The notes below the pieces were generated by a model. It was given only the letters and a program-made list of their open reading frames with translations, made no database searches and was not told where the DNA came from. Shown piece after piece: positions 24,838 through 33,610 of a stretch of 64,000 nt of DNA. Every line of letters begins with the position of its first letter. Position 1 is the first letter of the stretch. The position numbers and the translations under genes are program-made. This DNA comes from Streptomyces finlayi (GTDB lineage Bacteria; Actinomycetota; Actinomycetes; Streptomycetales; Streptomycetaceae). Location of the stretch: positions 3,596,001-3,660,000 of the forward strand of contig NZ_CP045702.1 in NCBI RefSeq assembly GCF_014216315.1. Direction: 5' to 3'.

Positions 24838-26154
24838 ATGTCCGCATCCGCCCTTTCGCCCCGGTCCCAGGGCGCCGCCTGTGCCCGGAGCAGTGGTGAC
24901 GCCTGCCCCGGCACACTGCGGCTGCACCGCGCGGACGACGGCGCCCTCGCCCGGGTCCGGATACCGGGCGGTGTCCTGACCACCGCTCAGGCGCAGGCCC
25001 TGGACGAAGCCGCCCGGCAGCTCGGAGACGGTGACGTACACCTCACTTCACGCGGCAACGCCCAGCTCCGCGGCCTCTCGCCGGACTGCGGCCCCGAGCT
25101 GGCCGGGCTGCTCGCCGCCGCCGGACTTCTGCCGTCCGAACGCCACGAACGGGTGCGGAACATCGTCGCCTCCCCCCTCTCCGGACTCGACGACCGCGCG
25201 CTGCCGGACATCCGCCCCTGGCTGACCGGGCTGGACCGGCTGCTGTGCCGGAGCGAGAGCGCGACCGCCCTCTCCGGCCGCTTCCTCTTCGCCCTCGACG
25301 ACGGCCGCGGCGACGTGGACGCCCTCGGCGCCGACGTGACCCTGATCGCGGAAGGAGCGACCGCGGCGACCGCCCTGCTGCGCACCGGCGACTGCGACAC
25401 CGTCCTGCGGATTCCGGACGCCGACGCACCGCGCGCCGCCCTCCTGGCCGCCGAAGTCTTCCTGGACGCCGCCCGGCCCTCCGGCGCCTGGCGCGTGAAG
25501 GACCTCCCCGACGACATCCGCGCCGCGCTCCCGGCCCGCGTCGCGCGGCAGCTCACGAGCACCACCCCCACCGCGGCGCCCCGCCCGAAACGGGCGACGC
25601 CGCCGCCCCCCGGTCCCGTACCCGCCGGTCACCGCCCCACCGTCGCGCTCGCCGCCGACGTACCCCTGGGCCGACTCGCCCCCGTCCAGTGGCGGCTGCT
25701 CACCGAGACCGCCCGCCGGTGCGGCGGCGAGCTCCGCCTCACTCCCTGGCGCGGCGTCGTCGTGCCCGGCGCACCCCCGGACCGTGCCGACGACCTGCTG
25801 GCCGCCCTGGACGCGGCCGGGCTCATCACCGGTCCCGCGTCCCCGTGGGCGGGCGTGGGCGCCTGCATCGGACGGCCTGGCTGCGCCAGGTCGCTGGCCG
25901 ACGTACGGGCCGAGGCGGCTGCCACCGTAGGTCCGCCGGGACGGCCCGGACAGCTGCCCGTCCACTGGTCCGGCTGCGAACGCCGGTGCGGCCACCCGCA
26001 CGGTGAGTGGGTCGACGTGGTCGCCACTCCCGACGGCGGCCACCGGATCACCGTCGTACGCGACGGCGCCGGCCCGCAGGACCCGGTGACGGTCCCGCCC
26101 GGCACGGGCGCGCTCGCCACCGCGGTGGCGACGGCACGCGACACCACCCCATGA
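24838..26154 (+). CDS. cobG: Precorrin-3B synthase (oxygen-dependent)
   Basis: 438 aa. A sulfite/nitrite-reductase-like two-repeat protein that hydroxylates precorrin-3A in aerobic corrin synthesis. The [4Fe-4S]/sirohaem-type cysteines are in ACIGRPGCARS (Cys about 342 and 348) and SGCERRCGHPHG (about 380 and 384); DVHLTSRGNAQLRGL is the N-repeat substrate region. Several ATG/GTG codons precede; I chose 24838 because TATGCT ends exactly 7 nt upstream and there is no Shine-Dalgarno sequence, which fits a leaderless mRNA. First gene of a cobG-cobH-cobIJ operon. Confidence 0.9.
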   Translation: MSASALSPRSQGAACARSSGDACPGTLRLHRADDGALARVRIPGGVLTTAQAQALDEAARQLGDGDVHLTSRGNAQLRGLSPDCGPELAGLLAAAGLLPSERHERVRNIVASPLSGLDDRALPDIRPWLTGLDRLLCRSESATALSGRFLFALDDGRGDVDALGADVTLIAEGATAATALLRTGDCDTVLRIPDADAPRAALLAAEVFLDAARPSGAWRVKDLPDDIRAALPARVARQLTSTTPTAAPRPKRATPPPPGPVPAGHRPTVALAADVPLGRLAPVQWRLLTETARRCGGELRLTPWRGVVVPGAPPDRADDLLAALDAAGLITGPASPWAGVGACIGRPGCARSLADVRAEAAATVGPPGRPGQLPVHWSGCERRCGHPHGEWVDVVATPDGGHRITVVRDGAGPQDPVTVPPGTGALATAVATARDTTP

Positions 26155-26198
26155 CACCCCGTCACCACCCTCACCCAGACAGAGAAAGCGAAGGCACC

Positions 26199-26825
26199 GT
26201 GCACCAGTACGAGAAGGACGGACCGGCGATCTACCGCCAGTCCTTCGCCACCATCCGCGCGGAGGCGGATCTGGCCGGGCTGCCCGCCGATGTCAGCCAG
26301 GTCGCCGTCCGTATGATCCACGCCTGCGGCATGGTCGACCTCGTGCGCGACATCGCCTTCTCCCCGGACGCCGTCGCGCACGCCCGCGCCGCGCTGCGGT
26401 CCGGCGCACCGATCCTCTGCGACGTGGCCATGCTCGCGAGCGGCGTCACCCGCAGGCGTCTGCCCGCGGACAACGAAGTGATCTGCACCCTGTCCGACCC
26501 CTCCGTGCCGGACCTCGCCGCGAAGATGGGCACCACCCGCAGCGCCGCCGCCCTCGAACTGTGGCGGGACCGCATGGAAGGCGCCGTCGTCGCCGTCGGC
26601 AACGCGCCCACCGCGCTCTTCCGGCTGCTGGAGATGATCGAGGAGGGCGCCCCGCGCCCCGCCGCCGTCATAGGCATGCCGGTCGGCTTCATCGGAGCCG
26701 CCGAGTCCAAGGACGCCCTGGCCGCCCACCCGTCCGGCCTGGAACACGTGATCGTGCGCGGCCGTCGCGGCGGCAGCGCCATCGCCGCGGCAGCCCTCAA
26801 CGCGATCGCCAGCGAGGAGGAGTGA
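26199..26825 (+). CDS. cobH: Precorrin-8X methylmutase
   Basis: 208 aa. It moves the C11 methyl to C12, giving hydrogenobyrinate. The family pattern is complete: YEKDGPAIYRQSFATIRAEADL, VRMIHACGMVDL (catalytic His), ILCDVAMLASGVTRRRL, APTALFRLLEMIEEG and GMPVGFIGAAESKDAL. The GTG at 26199 has AAGG 6 nt upstream. It lies 44 bp after cobG and almost touches cobIJ. Confidence 0.95.
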   Translation: MHQYEKDGPAIYRQSFATIRAEADLAGLPADVSQVAVRMIHACGMVDLVRDIAFSPDAVAHARAALRSGAPILCDVAMLASGVTRRRLPADNEVICTLSDPSVPDLAAKMGTTRSAAALELWRDRMEGAVVAVGNAPTALFRLLEMIEEGAPRPAAVIGMPVGFIGAAESKDALAAHPSGLEHVIVRGRRGGSAIAAAALNAIASEEE

Positions 26826-26827
26826 CC

Positions 26828-28360
26828 GTGCGTACCCAGCAGGAGACCACCGAAGGCTCACGGACGGCCACCGGCCGGCTGTACGGCGTGGGCCTGGGCC
26901 CCGGCGACCCGTCCCTGATGACGCTCCGGGCCGTCCAGGTCATCGCCGAAGCCGGCGTCGTGGCCTACCACAGCGCCCGGCACGGCCGCTCCATCGCCCG
27001 TTCCATCGCGGCCGAGCACCTCCGTGCCGACCACATCGAAGAGGCGCTGGTCTACCCCGTCACCACGGAGACCACCGACCACCCGGGCGGCTACCGGGGC
27101 GCGTTGGAGGAGTTCTACACGGAGGCTGCGGCCCGCCTCGCGGTGCACCTCGACGCCGGGCGCACCGTAGCCGTGCTCGCCGAGGGCGACCCGCTGTTCT
27201 ACGGCTCGTACATGCACATGCACAAGCGGCTCGCGGACCGTTACGCCACCGAGGTCATCCCCGGTGTCACCTCGGTCAGCGCCGCCGCGGCCCGCCTCGG
27301 CACCCCGCTCGTGGAAGGGGAGGAGGTGTTGACGATCCTGCCGGGCACGCTGCCCGAGGAGGAGCTGACGGCACGTCTGGCGGGCACGGACTGCGCGGTG
27401 GTGATGAAGCTGGGCCGTACGTTCCCGGCTGTGCGGCGCGCCTTCGAGGCGTCCGGGCGGCTGCCCGAGGCGCGGTATGTCGAGCGGGCGACGATGGCCG
27501 GGGAGCGCACCGGCGACCTCGCGGACACGGACCCCGGCTCGGTGCCGTACTTCGCGGTGGCCGTGCTGCCCAGCCGTATCGACGCACCCCGCCCGCAACG
27601 CGCTCCGGGCTCCGGCGAGGTCGTCGTGGTCGGCACCGGCCCTGCCGGACCGCTCTGGCTGACGCCCGAGACACGCGGCGCGCTGGCCGCCGCCGACGAC
27701 GTGGTCGGCTACACGACCTATCTGGACCGGGTGCCGGTCAGGCCCGGGCAGTCGCGCCACGGCTCCGACAACAAGGTCGAGTCTGAGCGCGCCGAGTTCG
27801 CCCTCGACCTGGCCGGGCGCGGCCGGCGCGTGGCCGTGGTGTCGGGCGGCGACCCGGGCGTCTTCGCGATGGCGACGGCGGTGCTGGAGGTGGCGTCGCA
27901 GGACGTGTACAAGGACATCGCGGTACGGGTGCTGCCGGGCGTGACCGCGGCCAACGCCGCCGCCGCCCGCGCGGGCGCACCGCTCGGCCACGACTACGCG
28001 ACGATCTCGCTGTCCGACCGCCTCAAGCCGTGGGAGGTCATCGCCGAGCGGCTGCGCGCGGCGGCGTCGGCCGACCTGGTCATGGCGCTCTACAACCCCG
28101 GTTCCCGCACCCGTACCTGGCAGGTCGGCAAGGCCCGCGATCTGCTGCTGGAACACCGCTCCCCCGACACCCCCGTGGTGCTGGGCCGCGATGTCGGCGG
28201 GCCGACGGAGAGCGTGCGCACGGTACGGCTGGCCGATCTCGACCCGGAAGAGGTCGACATGCGGACGATCCTCATCGTCGGGTCCTCGCAGACCCGGTGG
28301 GTACGGCGGGGCGACGGCCAGGAAATCGTCTGGACCCCGAGGCGCTACCCGGAGGCCTAG
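26828..28360 (+). CDS. cobIJ: Fused precorrin-2 C20- and precorrin-3B C17-methyltransferase
   Basis: 510 aa fusion of two SAM-dependent methyltransferases. The CobI half (about 1-255) has YGVGLGPGDPSLMTLRAVQV and AEGDPLFYGSYMHM. The CobJ half (about 262-510) has VVVGTGPAGPLWLTPE, SGGDPGVFAMA and ALYNPGSRTR. The fusion is common in actinobacteria. GTG at 26828 with GGAGGAG 5-6 nt upstream; it starts 2 nt after the cobH stop. Its TAG stop lies inside the CTAG end of the MITE-like element at 28357, so the natural C-terminus may have been set by that insertion. Confidence 0.94.
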   Translation: MRTQQETTEGSRTATGRLYGVGLGPGDPSLMTLRAVQVIAEAGVVAYHSARHGRSIARSIAAEHLRADHIEEALVYPVTTETTDHPGGYRGALEEFYTEAAARLAVHLDAGRTVAVLAEGDPLFYGSYMHMHKRLADRYATEVIPGVTSVSAAAARLGTPLVEGEEVLTILPGTLPEEELTARLAGTDCAVVMKLGRTFPAVRRAFEASGRLPEARYVERATMAGERTGDLADTDPGSVPYFAVAVLPSRIDAPRPQRAPGSGEVVVVGTGPAGPLWLTPETRGALAAADDVVGYTTYLDRVPVRPGQSRHGSDNKVESERAEFALDLAGRGRRVAVVSGGDPGVFAMATAVLEVASQDVYKDIAVRVLPGVTAANAAAARAGAPLGHDYATISLSDRLKPWEVIAERLRAAASADLVMALYNPGSRTRTWQVGKARDLLLEHRSPDTPVVLGRDVGGPTESVRTVRLADLDPEEVDMRTILIVGSSQTRWVRRGDGQEIVWTPRRYPEA

Positions 28361-28522
28361 GTCCTGTCTGGAGTTCCAGCGCGGGAGAAGGAGCGGCGTC
28401 CGGTGCCGTCGAATCCAAGGCGGAGGAGGGAGCGATGGCGGAGCCCTCGCGACTGACGACAACGCCGGAGGCGGCGGTGCCGGACGCCGCGACGCCGCGG
28501 GGGAACTCCAGACAGGACCTAG
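28357..28522. mobile_element. MITE-like element with 21-bp perfect terminal inverted repeats
   Basis: 28357-28377 and 28502-28522 are perfect inverted repeats of 21 bp (CTAGGTCCTGTCTGG... and ...CCAGACAGGACCTAG). CTAG at each extremity is either part of the repeat or a palindromic target duplication. The 124-bp interior has no gene. It sits exactly between convergent cobIJ and cobK, and both genes end with the TAG of the CTAG. The alternative reading is a long bidirectional hairpin, but the long interior favours a non-autonomous transposable element. Confidence 0.65.
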
Positions 28523-29283
28523 GGACCTTCGTACGGCACCGTCTCCCGCAGCCAGGCCACGGCCTGCTCGGGCGTACCGGCCACCGGGACCCCTTCGGGG
28601 ACCGGTGGCCGGCCGACCACGACCACCGGAATCCCGGCCTCCCGGGCGGCGGTGAGTTTGGGGGCGGTCGCGGCGCCCCCGCTGTCCTTGGTGACGAGGA
28701 CGTCGACGCGGTGGCGGCGAAGCAGGTCCCGCTCCCCTTCGAGGCTGAACGGGCCCCGGTCGAGCAGGACCTCCATCCGCGCGGGACACGGCCCGTCCGG
28801 GGCGTCGACCGAACGCATCAGGAACCACATCCCGTCCAGCCCCGCGAAGGCCGCCAGCCCCATCCGGCCCGTCGTGAGGAAGACGCGTGTGCCCAGCGCG
28901 GGCAGCAGGGCGGCGGCAGCGGACAGGGAGCCCGCAGGGTGCCATCGGTCGCCCTCGACGGGCACCCAGCCTGGGCGGCGGAGCGCCAACAGGGGAACAT
29001 GGGCAGTGGCGGCGGCCTCGGCCGCGTTGAAACTGATCGTCCCGGCGAAAGGATGGGTGGCGTCGATGAGGGCATCCACCCGGTGCGCCCGCAGCCACTC
29101 GGCCAGCCCCCCGGCCCCGCCGAAGCCCCCGATCCGCACCTCGCCGGGCGGGAGCGCGGGACGGGCCACGCGGCCCGCGAGCGAACTGGTCACCCGCGCC
29201 CCGGCCGGCAGGGTGTCCACCAGTGCCCCGGCGAGCCGCCGGGCTTCCGTCGTGCCGCCGAGCACGAGTACATGCAGACGCAT
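28519..29283 (-). CDS. cobK: Precorrin-6A reductase
   Basis: 254 aa. NADPH-dependent reduction of the corrin macrocycle. The family signatures are VLVLGGTTEARRLA (nucleotide binding), IDATHPFAGTISFNAAEAA, FLTTGRMGL and LVTKDSGGAATAPKLTAA. GGAGGG lies 8 nt before the ATG. It is divergent from cbiD with only 14 bp between the two start codons, so their promoters must overlap each other's coding sequences. Its stop falls in the end of the MITE-like element. Confidence 0.92.
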   Translation of the reverse strand: MRLHVLVLGGTTEARRLAGALVDTLPAGARVTSSLAGRVARPALPPGEVRIGGFGGAGGLAEWLRAHRVDALIDATHPFAGTISFNAAEAAATAHVPLLALRRPGWVPVEGDRWHPAGSLSAAAALLPALGTRVFLTTGRMGLAAFAGLDGMWFLMRSVDAPDGPCPARMEVLLDRGPFSLEGERDLLRRHRVDVLVTKDSGGAATAPKLTAAREAGIPVVVVGRPPVPEGVPVAGTPEQAVAWLRETVPYEGP

Positions 29284-29297
29284 CGGATGGTCCCTCC

Positions 29298-30416
29298 ATG
29301 AGCAGTGAGGCGAAGGGCGGGCGCAGCGCCCAACTCAAACACACCGGTCTGCGGCCCGGGTGGACGACCGGCGCCTGCGCGACCGCCGCGGCCACGGCCG
29401 CGTACACGGCGCTGCTGAGCGGCGACTTCCCCGATCCGGTGACGATCACACTGCCCCGTGGCCAGACGCCGTCCTTCGCCCTGGCGGTGGAGGAGCTGTC
29501 AGAGGGCCAGGCGATGGCCGGGGTGGTCAAGGACGCGGGCGACGACCCGGACGTGACGCACAGGGCGCTGGTACGGGCGACCGTGCGCCGCTCCGCACCG
29601 GGCTCGGGGGTGGTGTTCCGGGCGGGCCCCGGCGTGGGCACGATCACCCTGCCCGGGCTGCCGCTCGACGTCGGGGAGCCGGCCGTCAACCCCGTACCCC
29701 GGCAGATGATGCGGGAGCACATGGCGCGGGTGGCCGCGGAGCACGGCGGCTCGGGCGACGTGGAGATCACCCTCTCCGTCGACCACGGCGAGGAGATCGC
29801 CCGCTCCACCTGGAATCCGCGCCTCGGCATCCTGGGGGGCCTGTCGATCCTCGGTACGACAGGGGTCGTCGTGCCGTACTCCTGCTCGGCCTGGATCGAC
29901 TCGATCCGCCGCGGGGTGGACGTGGCCCGGGCCGCCGGGCAACGGCATGTGGCGGGGTGCACGGGCTCGACGTCGGAGAAGACGGTGGTGGCCGAGTACG
30001 GGCTGCCGGAGATCGCCCTGCTGGACATGGGCGACTTCGCGGGCGCCGTACTGAAGTACGTACGCCGGCACCCGGTGGACCGGCTGACGGTGTGCGGCGG
30101 CTTCGCGAAGCTGTCGAAGCTGGCGGCGGGACACCTGGACCTGCACTCGGCGCGCTCCCAGGTCGACAAGCCGTTGCTGGCGGAACTGGCGCGCACGGGG
30201 GGCGCGGACGAGGCACTCGCGGCCCGGATCGCGACGGCCAACACGGGTCTGGAAGCGCTCCAGTTGTGCGCGGCGGCGGGCGTCCCGCTCGGCGACCTGG
30301 TGGCGGTGGCGGCACGCGACCAGGCACTGTCGGTGTTGCGCGGGGCGCCGGTGGCGGTGGACGTGATCTGCATCGACCGTGCGGGGCTGGTGGTGGGACG
30401 GAGCGCCGTGCGGTGA
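29298..30416 (+). CDS. cbiD: Cobalt-precorrin-5B C1-methyltransferase (CbiD)
   Basis: 372 aa. The SAM-dependent C1 methylation step of the anaerobic-type pathway. The family start LRPGWTTGACATAAATAA is clear, along with AVNPVPRQMM, HGEEIARSTWNPRLGILGG, VPYSCSAWIDSIRRGVDVA and CTGSTSEKT. The equivalent aerobic enzyme, CobF, is not seen in the cluster, while the oxygen-dependent CobG is, so this organism appears to mix both routes. ATG at 29298. Convergent with cobM; the 226-bp gap contains repeats. Confidence 0.94.
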   Translation: MSSEAKGGRSAQLKHTGLRPGWTTGACATAAATAAYTALLSGDFPDPVTITLPRGQTPSFALAVEELSEGQAMAGVVKDAGDDPDVTHRALVRATVRRSAPGSGVVFRAGPGVGTITLPGLPLDVGEPAVNPVPRQMMREHMARVAAEHGGSGDVEITLSVDHGEEIARSTWNPRLGILGGLSILGTTGVVVPYSCSAWIDSIRRGVDVARAAGQRHVAGCTGSTSEKTVVAEYGLPEIALLDMGDFAGAVLKYVRRHPVDRLTVCGGFAKLSKLAAGHLDLHSARSQVDKPLLAELARTGGADEALAARIATANTGLEALQLCAAAGVPLGDLVAVAARDQALSVLRGAPVAVDVICIDRAGLVVGRSAVR

Positions 30417-30492
30417 CTGTGGCCGTCCGGAGGCCGGTCGTTCCCCGCCCCGCCCCTTCCCGAACCGGGACTCCGCCCCGGCCCCCGAAGCC

Positions 30493-30542
30493 TGCCCTCA
30501 ATCGCCGGGCGGCTGGGACTGCCTGCCCTCAATCGCCGGGCG
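30493..30542. repeat. Direct repeats between cbiD and cobM
   Basis: CTGCCCTCAATCGCCGGGCG occurs at about 30493 and again about 29-30 bp later. GC-rich CTCAATCGCCGGGCGGG-type repeats are frequent between Streptomyces genes. The rest of 30417-30642 holds no gene. Confidence 0.6.
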
Positions 30543-30642
30543 GGCTCAGTCGGTGCCTGAGGCCCGCTGCTCAGCCCGGGGCCGCCGCACCCGAGCCAGC
30601 CGCACCCCCAGACCGGGGGAGCCGGGGGCGGAGCCCCTGGGG

Positions 30643-31392
30643 TCAGCAGGAGTGCCGGTCGCGTTGCGGTGAGTACAGGTGGCTGTCCCGGAACTGCTCC
30701 GCCCCCAACGTACGGCCCACCATGATCACCGCGGTCCGGATCACCCCGGCCGCCTTCACCTGCTCCGCGATCGAGTCCAGCGACCCCCGCAGAATCAGCT
30801 CGTCGGGCCGCGACGCCATCGCCACCACCGCCGCCGGGCAGTCCGCCCCGTAGTGCGGCAGCAGTTCCTCGACCACCCGGTCCACGTACCGCGCCGCCAG
30901 GTGCAGCACGATCAGCGCTCCGCTGCGCCCGAGCGTCGCCAGGTCCTCACCCTCCGGCATCGCGGTCGCCCGCTGCGCGATCCGGGTGAGGATCACCGTC
31001 TGGCCGACCGTCGGCACGGTCAGCTCCCGCTTCAGCGCGGCGGCAGCCGCCGCGAAGGCCGGCACCCCCGGCACCACCTCGTACGGCACGTCCGCCTCGT
31101 CCAGCCGCCGCATCTGCTCGTTGACCGCGCTGAACACCGACGGGTCGCCCGAGTGCAGCCGGGCCACGTCGTGCCCCGCCGCGTGGGCGCCGACCAGCTC
31201 CGCCGTGATCTGCTCGATGTCGAGCTGAGCGGTGTCCACGAGCCGGGCGTCCGCCGGGCAGTCGTCGAGCAGTTCGCGCGGCACGAGGCTGCCCGCGTAC
31301 AGACAGACGGGGCTCGCGGCGAGGATACGGGCGCCGCGCACCGTGATCAGGTCGGCCGCACCGGGGCCCGCGCCGATGAAGTACACGGTCAT
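30643..31392 (-). CDS. cobM: Precorrin-4 C11-methyltransferase
   Basis: 249 aa. SAM-dependent methylase of the CobA/CysG fold: TVYFIGAGPGAADLITVRG at the N-terminus, VCLYAGSLVPRELL, RLHSGDPSVFSAVNEQM and VVPGVPAFAAAAAAL. The ATG overlaps the cobL stop by 4 nt (ATGA), so the two are translationally coupled. Length is normal for the family. Confidence 0.95.
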   Translation of the reverse strand: MTVYFIGAGPGAADLITVRGARILAASPVCLYAGSLVPRELLDDCPADARLVDTAQLDIEQITAELVGAHAAGHDVARLHSGDPSVFSAVNEQMRRLDEADVPYEVVPGVPAFAAAAAALKRELTVPTVGQTVILTRIAQRATAMPEGEDLATLGRSGALIVLHLAARYVDRVVEELLPHYGADCPAAVVAMASRPDELILRGSLDSIAEQVKAAGVIRTAVIMVGRTLGAEQFRDSHLYSPQRDRHSC

Positions 31393-32621
31393 CTTCTGTC
31401 TCCTGAGTCTTTGCGCACGGATGCGTTCTTGCGTACGGACCACTGCGTCACGGGCATGGCCTGGCGCCAGCCGGTGAAGCCGCCGACCGGAACCGCGTGG
31501 GCCACCGCAAGTCGCACCAGCTCCCCGCCGTGCATCCGGTACCACTCGGCGAGCAGCGCCTCGGACTCCAGGGTGACCGTGTTGGCGACCAGCCGGCCGC
31601 CGTCGGGCAGCGCGTTCCAGCAGGCTTCGAGCAGGCCGGGGACGGTGAGCCCGCCGCCGATGAACACCGCGTCGGGCACGGGCAGTCCGGCGAGCGCGTC
31701 CGGTGCCCGGCCGGTGACGACCCGCAGGCCGGGTACCCCGAGCCGGTCCGCGTTGCGCGCGATGCGCAGGGCCCGCTGCGGGTCACGCTCCACGCTGACC
31801 GCCCGGCAGGACGGCGCGGTCCGCATCCACTCCACGGCGATCGAGCCCGAGCCGCCTCCGATGTCCCAGAGGAGCTCACCGGGCGCGGGTGCGAGCGCGC
31901 CGAGCGTCGCGGCCCGTACGTGCCGCTTGGTGAGCTGGCCGTCGTGTTCGTACGCCTCGTCGGGCAGCCCCGGTACGGCACCGAGCCGCAGCGCGTCCGG
32001 GGCGCGGCGGCATTCCACGGCGACGACGTTCAGCGGGTCGCCCGCCGGGTGCGCCCAGGTCTCGGCGATTCCCTCCGCGCGGGATTCCCGCTCCCCGCCG
32101 AGCTGTTCGAGCACCCGCAGCCGGCTCGGCCCGAAGCCCTGTTCGCACAGCAGCGCGGCCACGGCGGCGGGCGTGGCGGCACCGGCGCTCAGGACGAGCA
32201 GCCTGCGCCCGTCGTGAAGGGCGGCGGCCAGCCGGGCTGCGGGGCGGCCGACCAGCGTGACGACCTCGGTGTCCTCCAGCGGCCAGCCGAGCCGGGCGCA
32301 GGCGTACGCGACCGAGGACGGATGCGGCAGGACGTGCAGCGCCCCGGCCCCGAGTTCCTCGGTGAGCGTGCGCCCGATGCCGTAGAACATGGGGTCACCG
32401 CTGGCCAGGACGGCGACTGCGCGTCCCTCGTGGGCGGCGAGCAGCCCGGGGACGGCCGGTCTGAGCGGCGAGGGCCAGGGCACCCGCCGCCCTTCGCAGG
32501 ACGCCGGGAGCAGCGCGAGCTGGCGCTCGCCGCCGATCACGACGTCGGCCGTCAGCAGCACCGTGCGCGAGGCGTCCGGCAGACCCGCCCATCCGTCGGC
32601 ACCGATCCCCACGACGCTCAC
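31389..32621 (-). CDS. cobL: Bifunctional precorrin-6Y methyltransferase/decarboxylase
   Basis: 410 aa with the CbiE-like C5-methyltransferase in the N-terminal half (VSVVGIGADGWAGL, LASGDPMFYGIG, HPSSVAYACARLGWP) and the CbiT-like C15-methyltransferase/decarboxylase in the C-terminal half (LLWDIGGGSGSIAVEWM). The open frame continues well upstream, but the GTG at 32621 gives the expected N-terminus; no good ribosome binding site is visible, so the exact start is uncertain. No second riboswitch is seen in the 285-bp gap to 32906. Confidence 0.92.
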   Translation of the reverse strand: MSVVGIGADGWAGLPDASRTVLLTADVVIGGERQLALLPASCEGRRVPWPSPLRPAVPGLLAAHEGRAVAVLASGDPMFYGIGRTLTEELGAGALHVLPHPSSVAYACARLGWPLEDTEVVTLVGRPAARLAAALHDGRRLLVLSAGAATPAAVAALLCEQGFGPSRLRVLEQLGGERESRAEGIAETWAHPAGDPLNVVAVECRRAPDALRLGAVPGLPDEAYEHDGQLTKRHVRAATLGALAPAPGELLWDIGGGSGSIAVEWMRTAPSCRAVSVERDPQRALRIARNADRLGVPGLRVVTGRAPDALAGLPVPDAVFIGGGLTVPGLLEACWNALPDGGRLVANTVTLESEALLAEWYRMHGGELVRLAVAHAVPVGGFTGWRQAMPVTQWSVRKNASVRKDSGDRR

Positions 32622-32906
32622 GGCACCCGAGGTCGCAGGGGCTGGGGGTTCGGACGGTATGGAGGGTGCGGAAGACAAGGCCGGTACCTCGGTGATCGGA
32701 GGAAAGACGCAGCCGAACTCTACTGTCGGCCCCGCCGGGCCCACCGGCCGGTATCGGGCCCGCCGCGCCCGGCCGCACGCGTGGCCGCTCGGCCGCCGAG
32801 TGATTCCGGAAATTCTTCCGCGCGGTGTCGGGATCCCGCGCCCGGTTCCGGCGTCCCCTGGGAGAGCCGCCCATGGGGGGCGGCACCCGGACCGAGGAGA
32901 AGAATC

Positions 32907-33323
32907 ATGAAGTACCTGGTGATGGTGCAGGGCTCGCAGGCCGACTACGAGGCGATGAGCGGCAAGGGGTCCGCGCAGAGCCCGGCCTGGAGCAAGAAGG
33001 ACGTGCAGGAGATGTTCGCCTTCATGCAGGGAATCAACGACGACCTCGCCGAGACCGGCGAGATGGTGGACGGCCAGGGCCTGACCGAACCCGCGAAGAC
33101 CCGCTTCGTCGGTGTCGGGAGCGCTGGGCAGACCGTGATCACGGACGGACCGTACGGCGGAACGAAGGAACTGCTCGCCGGGTACTGGGTCCTCGACTGC
33201 GAGAACCTGGAGAGGGTCACCGAGATCGCCGCACGCATCGCGCGCTGCCCCCAGCCCGAGGGAGCGCCCGAGTACCCGGTGGTGATCCGCCCGATCGAGG
33301 AGGGCCCGGGAGAGCCGTCCTGA
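32907..33323 (+). CDS. YCII-related (DGPF) protein
   Basis: 138 aa. KYLVMVQGSQADYEAM at the start and VITDGPYGGTKELLAGYWVLDCENLERVTEIAARI are diagnostic of the YCII/DGPF family. GAGGAGA lies 7 nt before the ATG. These proteins usually sit directly upstream of an ECF sigma factor of the SigJ/ECF41-related kind; here that partner is reduced to a remnant at 33353. The biochemical role is not established. Confidence 0.88.
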   Translation: MKYLVMVQGSQADYEAMSGKGSAQSPAWSKKDVQEMFAFMQGINDDLAETGEMVDGQGLTEPAKTRFVGVGSAGQTVITDGPYGGTKELLAGYWVLDCENLERVTEIAARIARCPQPEGAPEYPVVIRPIEEGPGEPS

Positions 33324-33352
33324 AGGACGTCCCGACGTCCCGAAAGGTGCGT

Positions 33353-33610
33353 GTGAGCCGTACGACCGAGGTCGAGGACCTGTTGCGCCGGCACGCGCCG
33401 CAGGTCCTCGGTGCGCTCGTACGGCGGTACGGGCACTTCGACGCGGCCGGGGACGCCGACCAGCTGCGCAGCGAGGCGGCGCGGCGCGGACGCGAGGAGA
33501 CGGCGGCGGCGCTTCCGGCGACACCGGCCGCACCGGCCGGCACCTCGCCCTGTGAGCCATCGGCAGCAGTCCGACTCGCAGACGGACCCCGCTCTCGCGA
33601 TCATCGGGGA
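33353..33610 (+). pseudogene. Internally deleted ECF sigma factor remnant
   Basis: The GTG at 33353 starts SRTTEVEDLLRRHAPQVLGA and LVRRYGHFDAAGDADQLRSE. The first part is the sigma-2 region of a YCII-linked ECF sigma factor. It then jumps directly to QLRSEAARRGREE, which normally follows about 30 residues further on after the region 2 core (…ISRRLTD-). The sequence then loses similarity and stays open into the HhH-GPD gene in the same frame. The sigma-4 domain is absent, so it cannot function as a sigma factor. Confidence 0.65.

Noticed and set aside
26858..30532. 1224-codon minus-strand frame across cobIJ, cobK and cbiD
   Set aside because: Covers unrelated genes and intergenic DNA on both strands; low-complexity translation; pure GC-frame artefact.
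32622..32906. Second cobalamin riboswitch upstream of cobL
   Set aside because: No GCCACTG-type B12 box on either strand.
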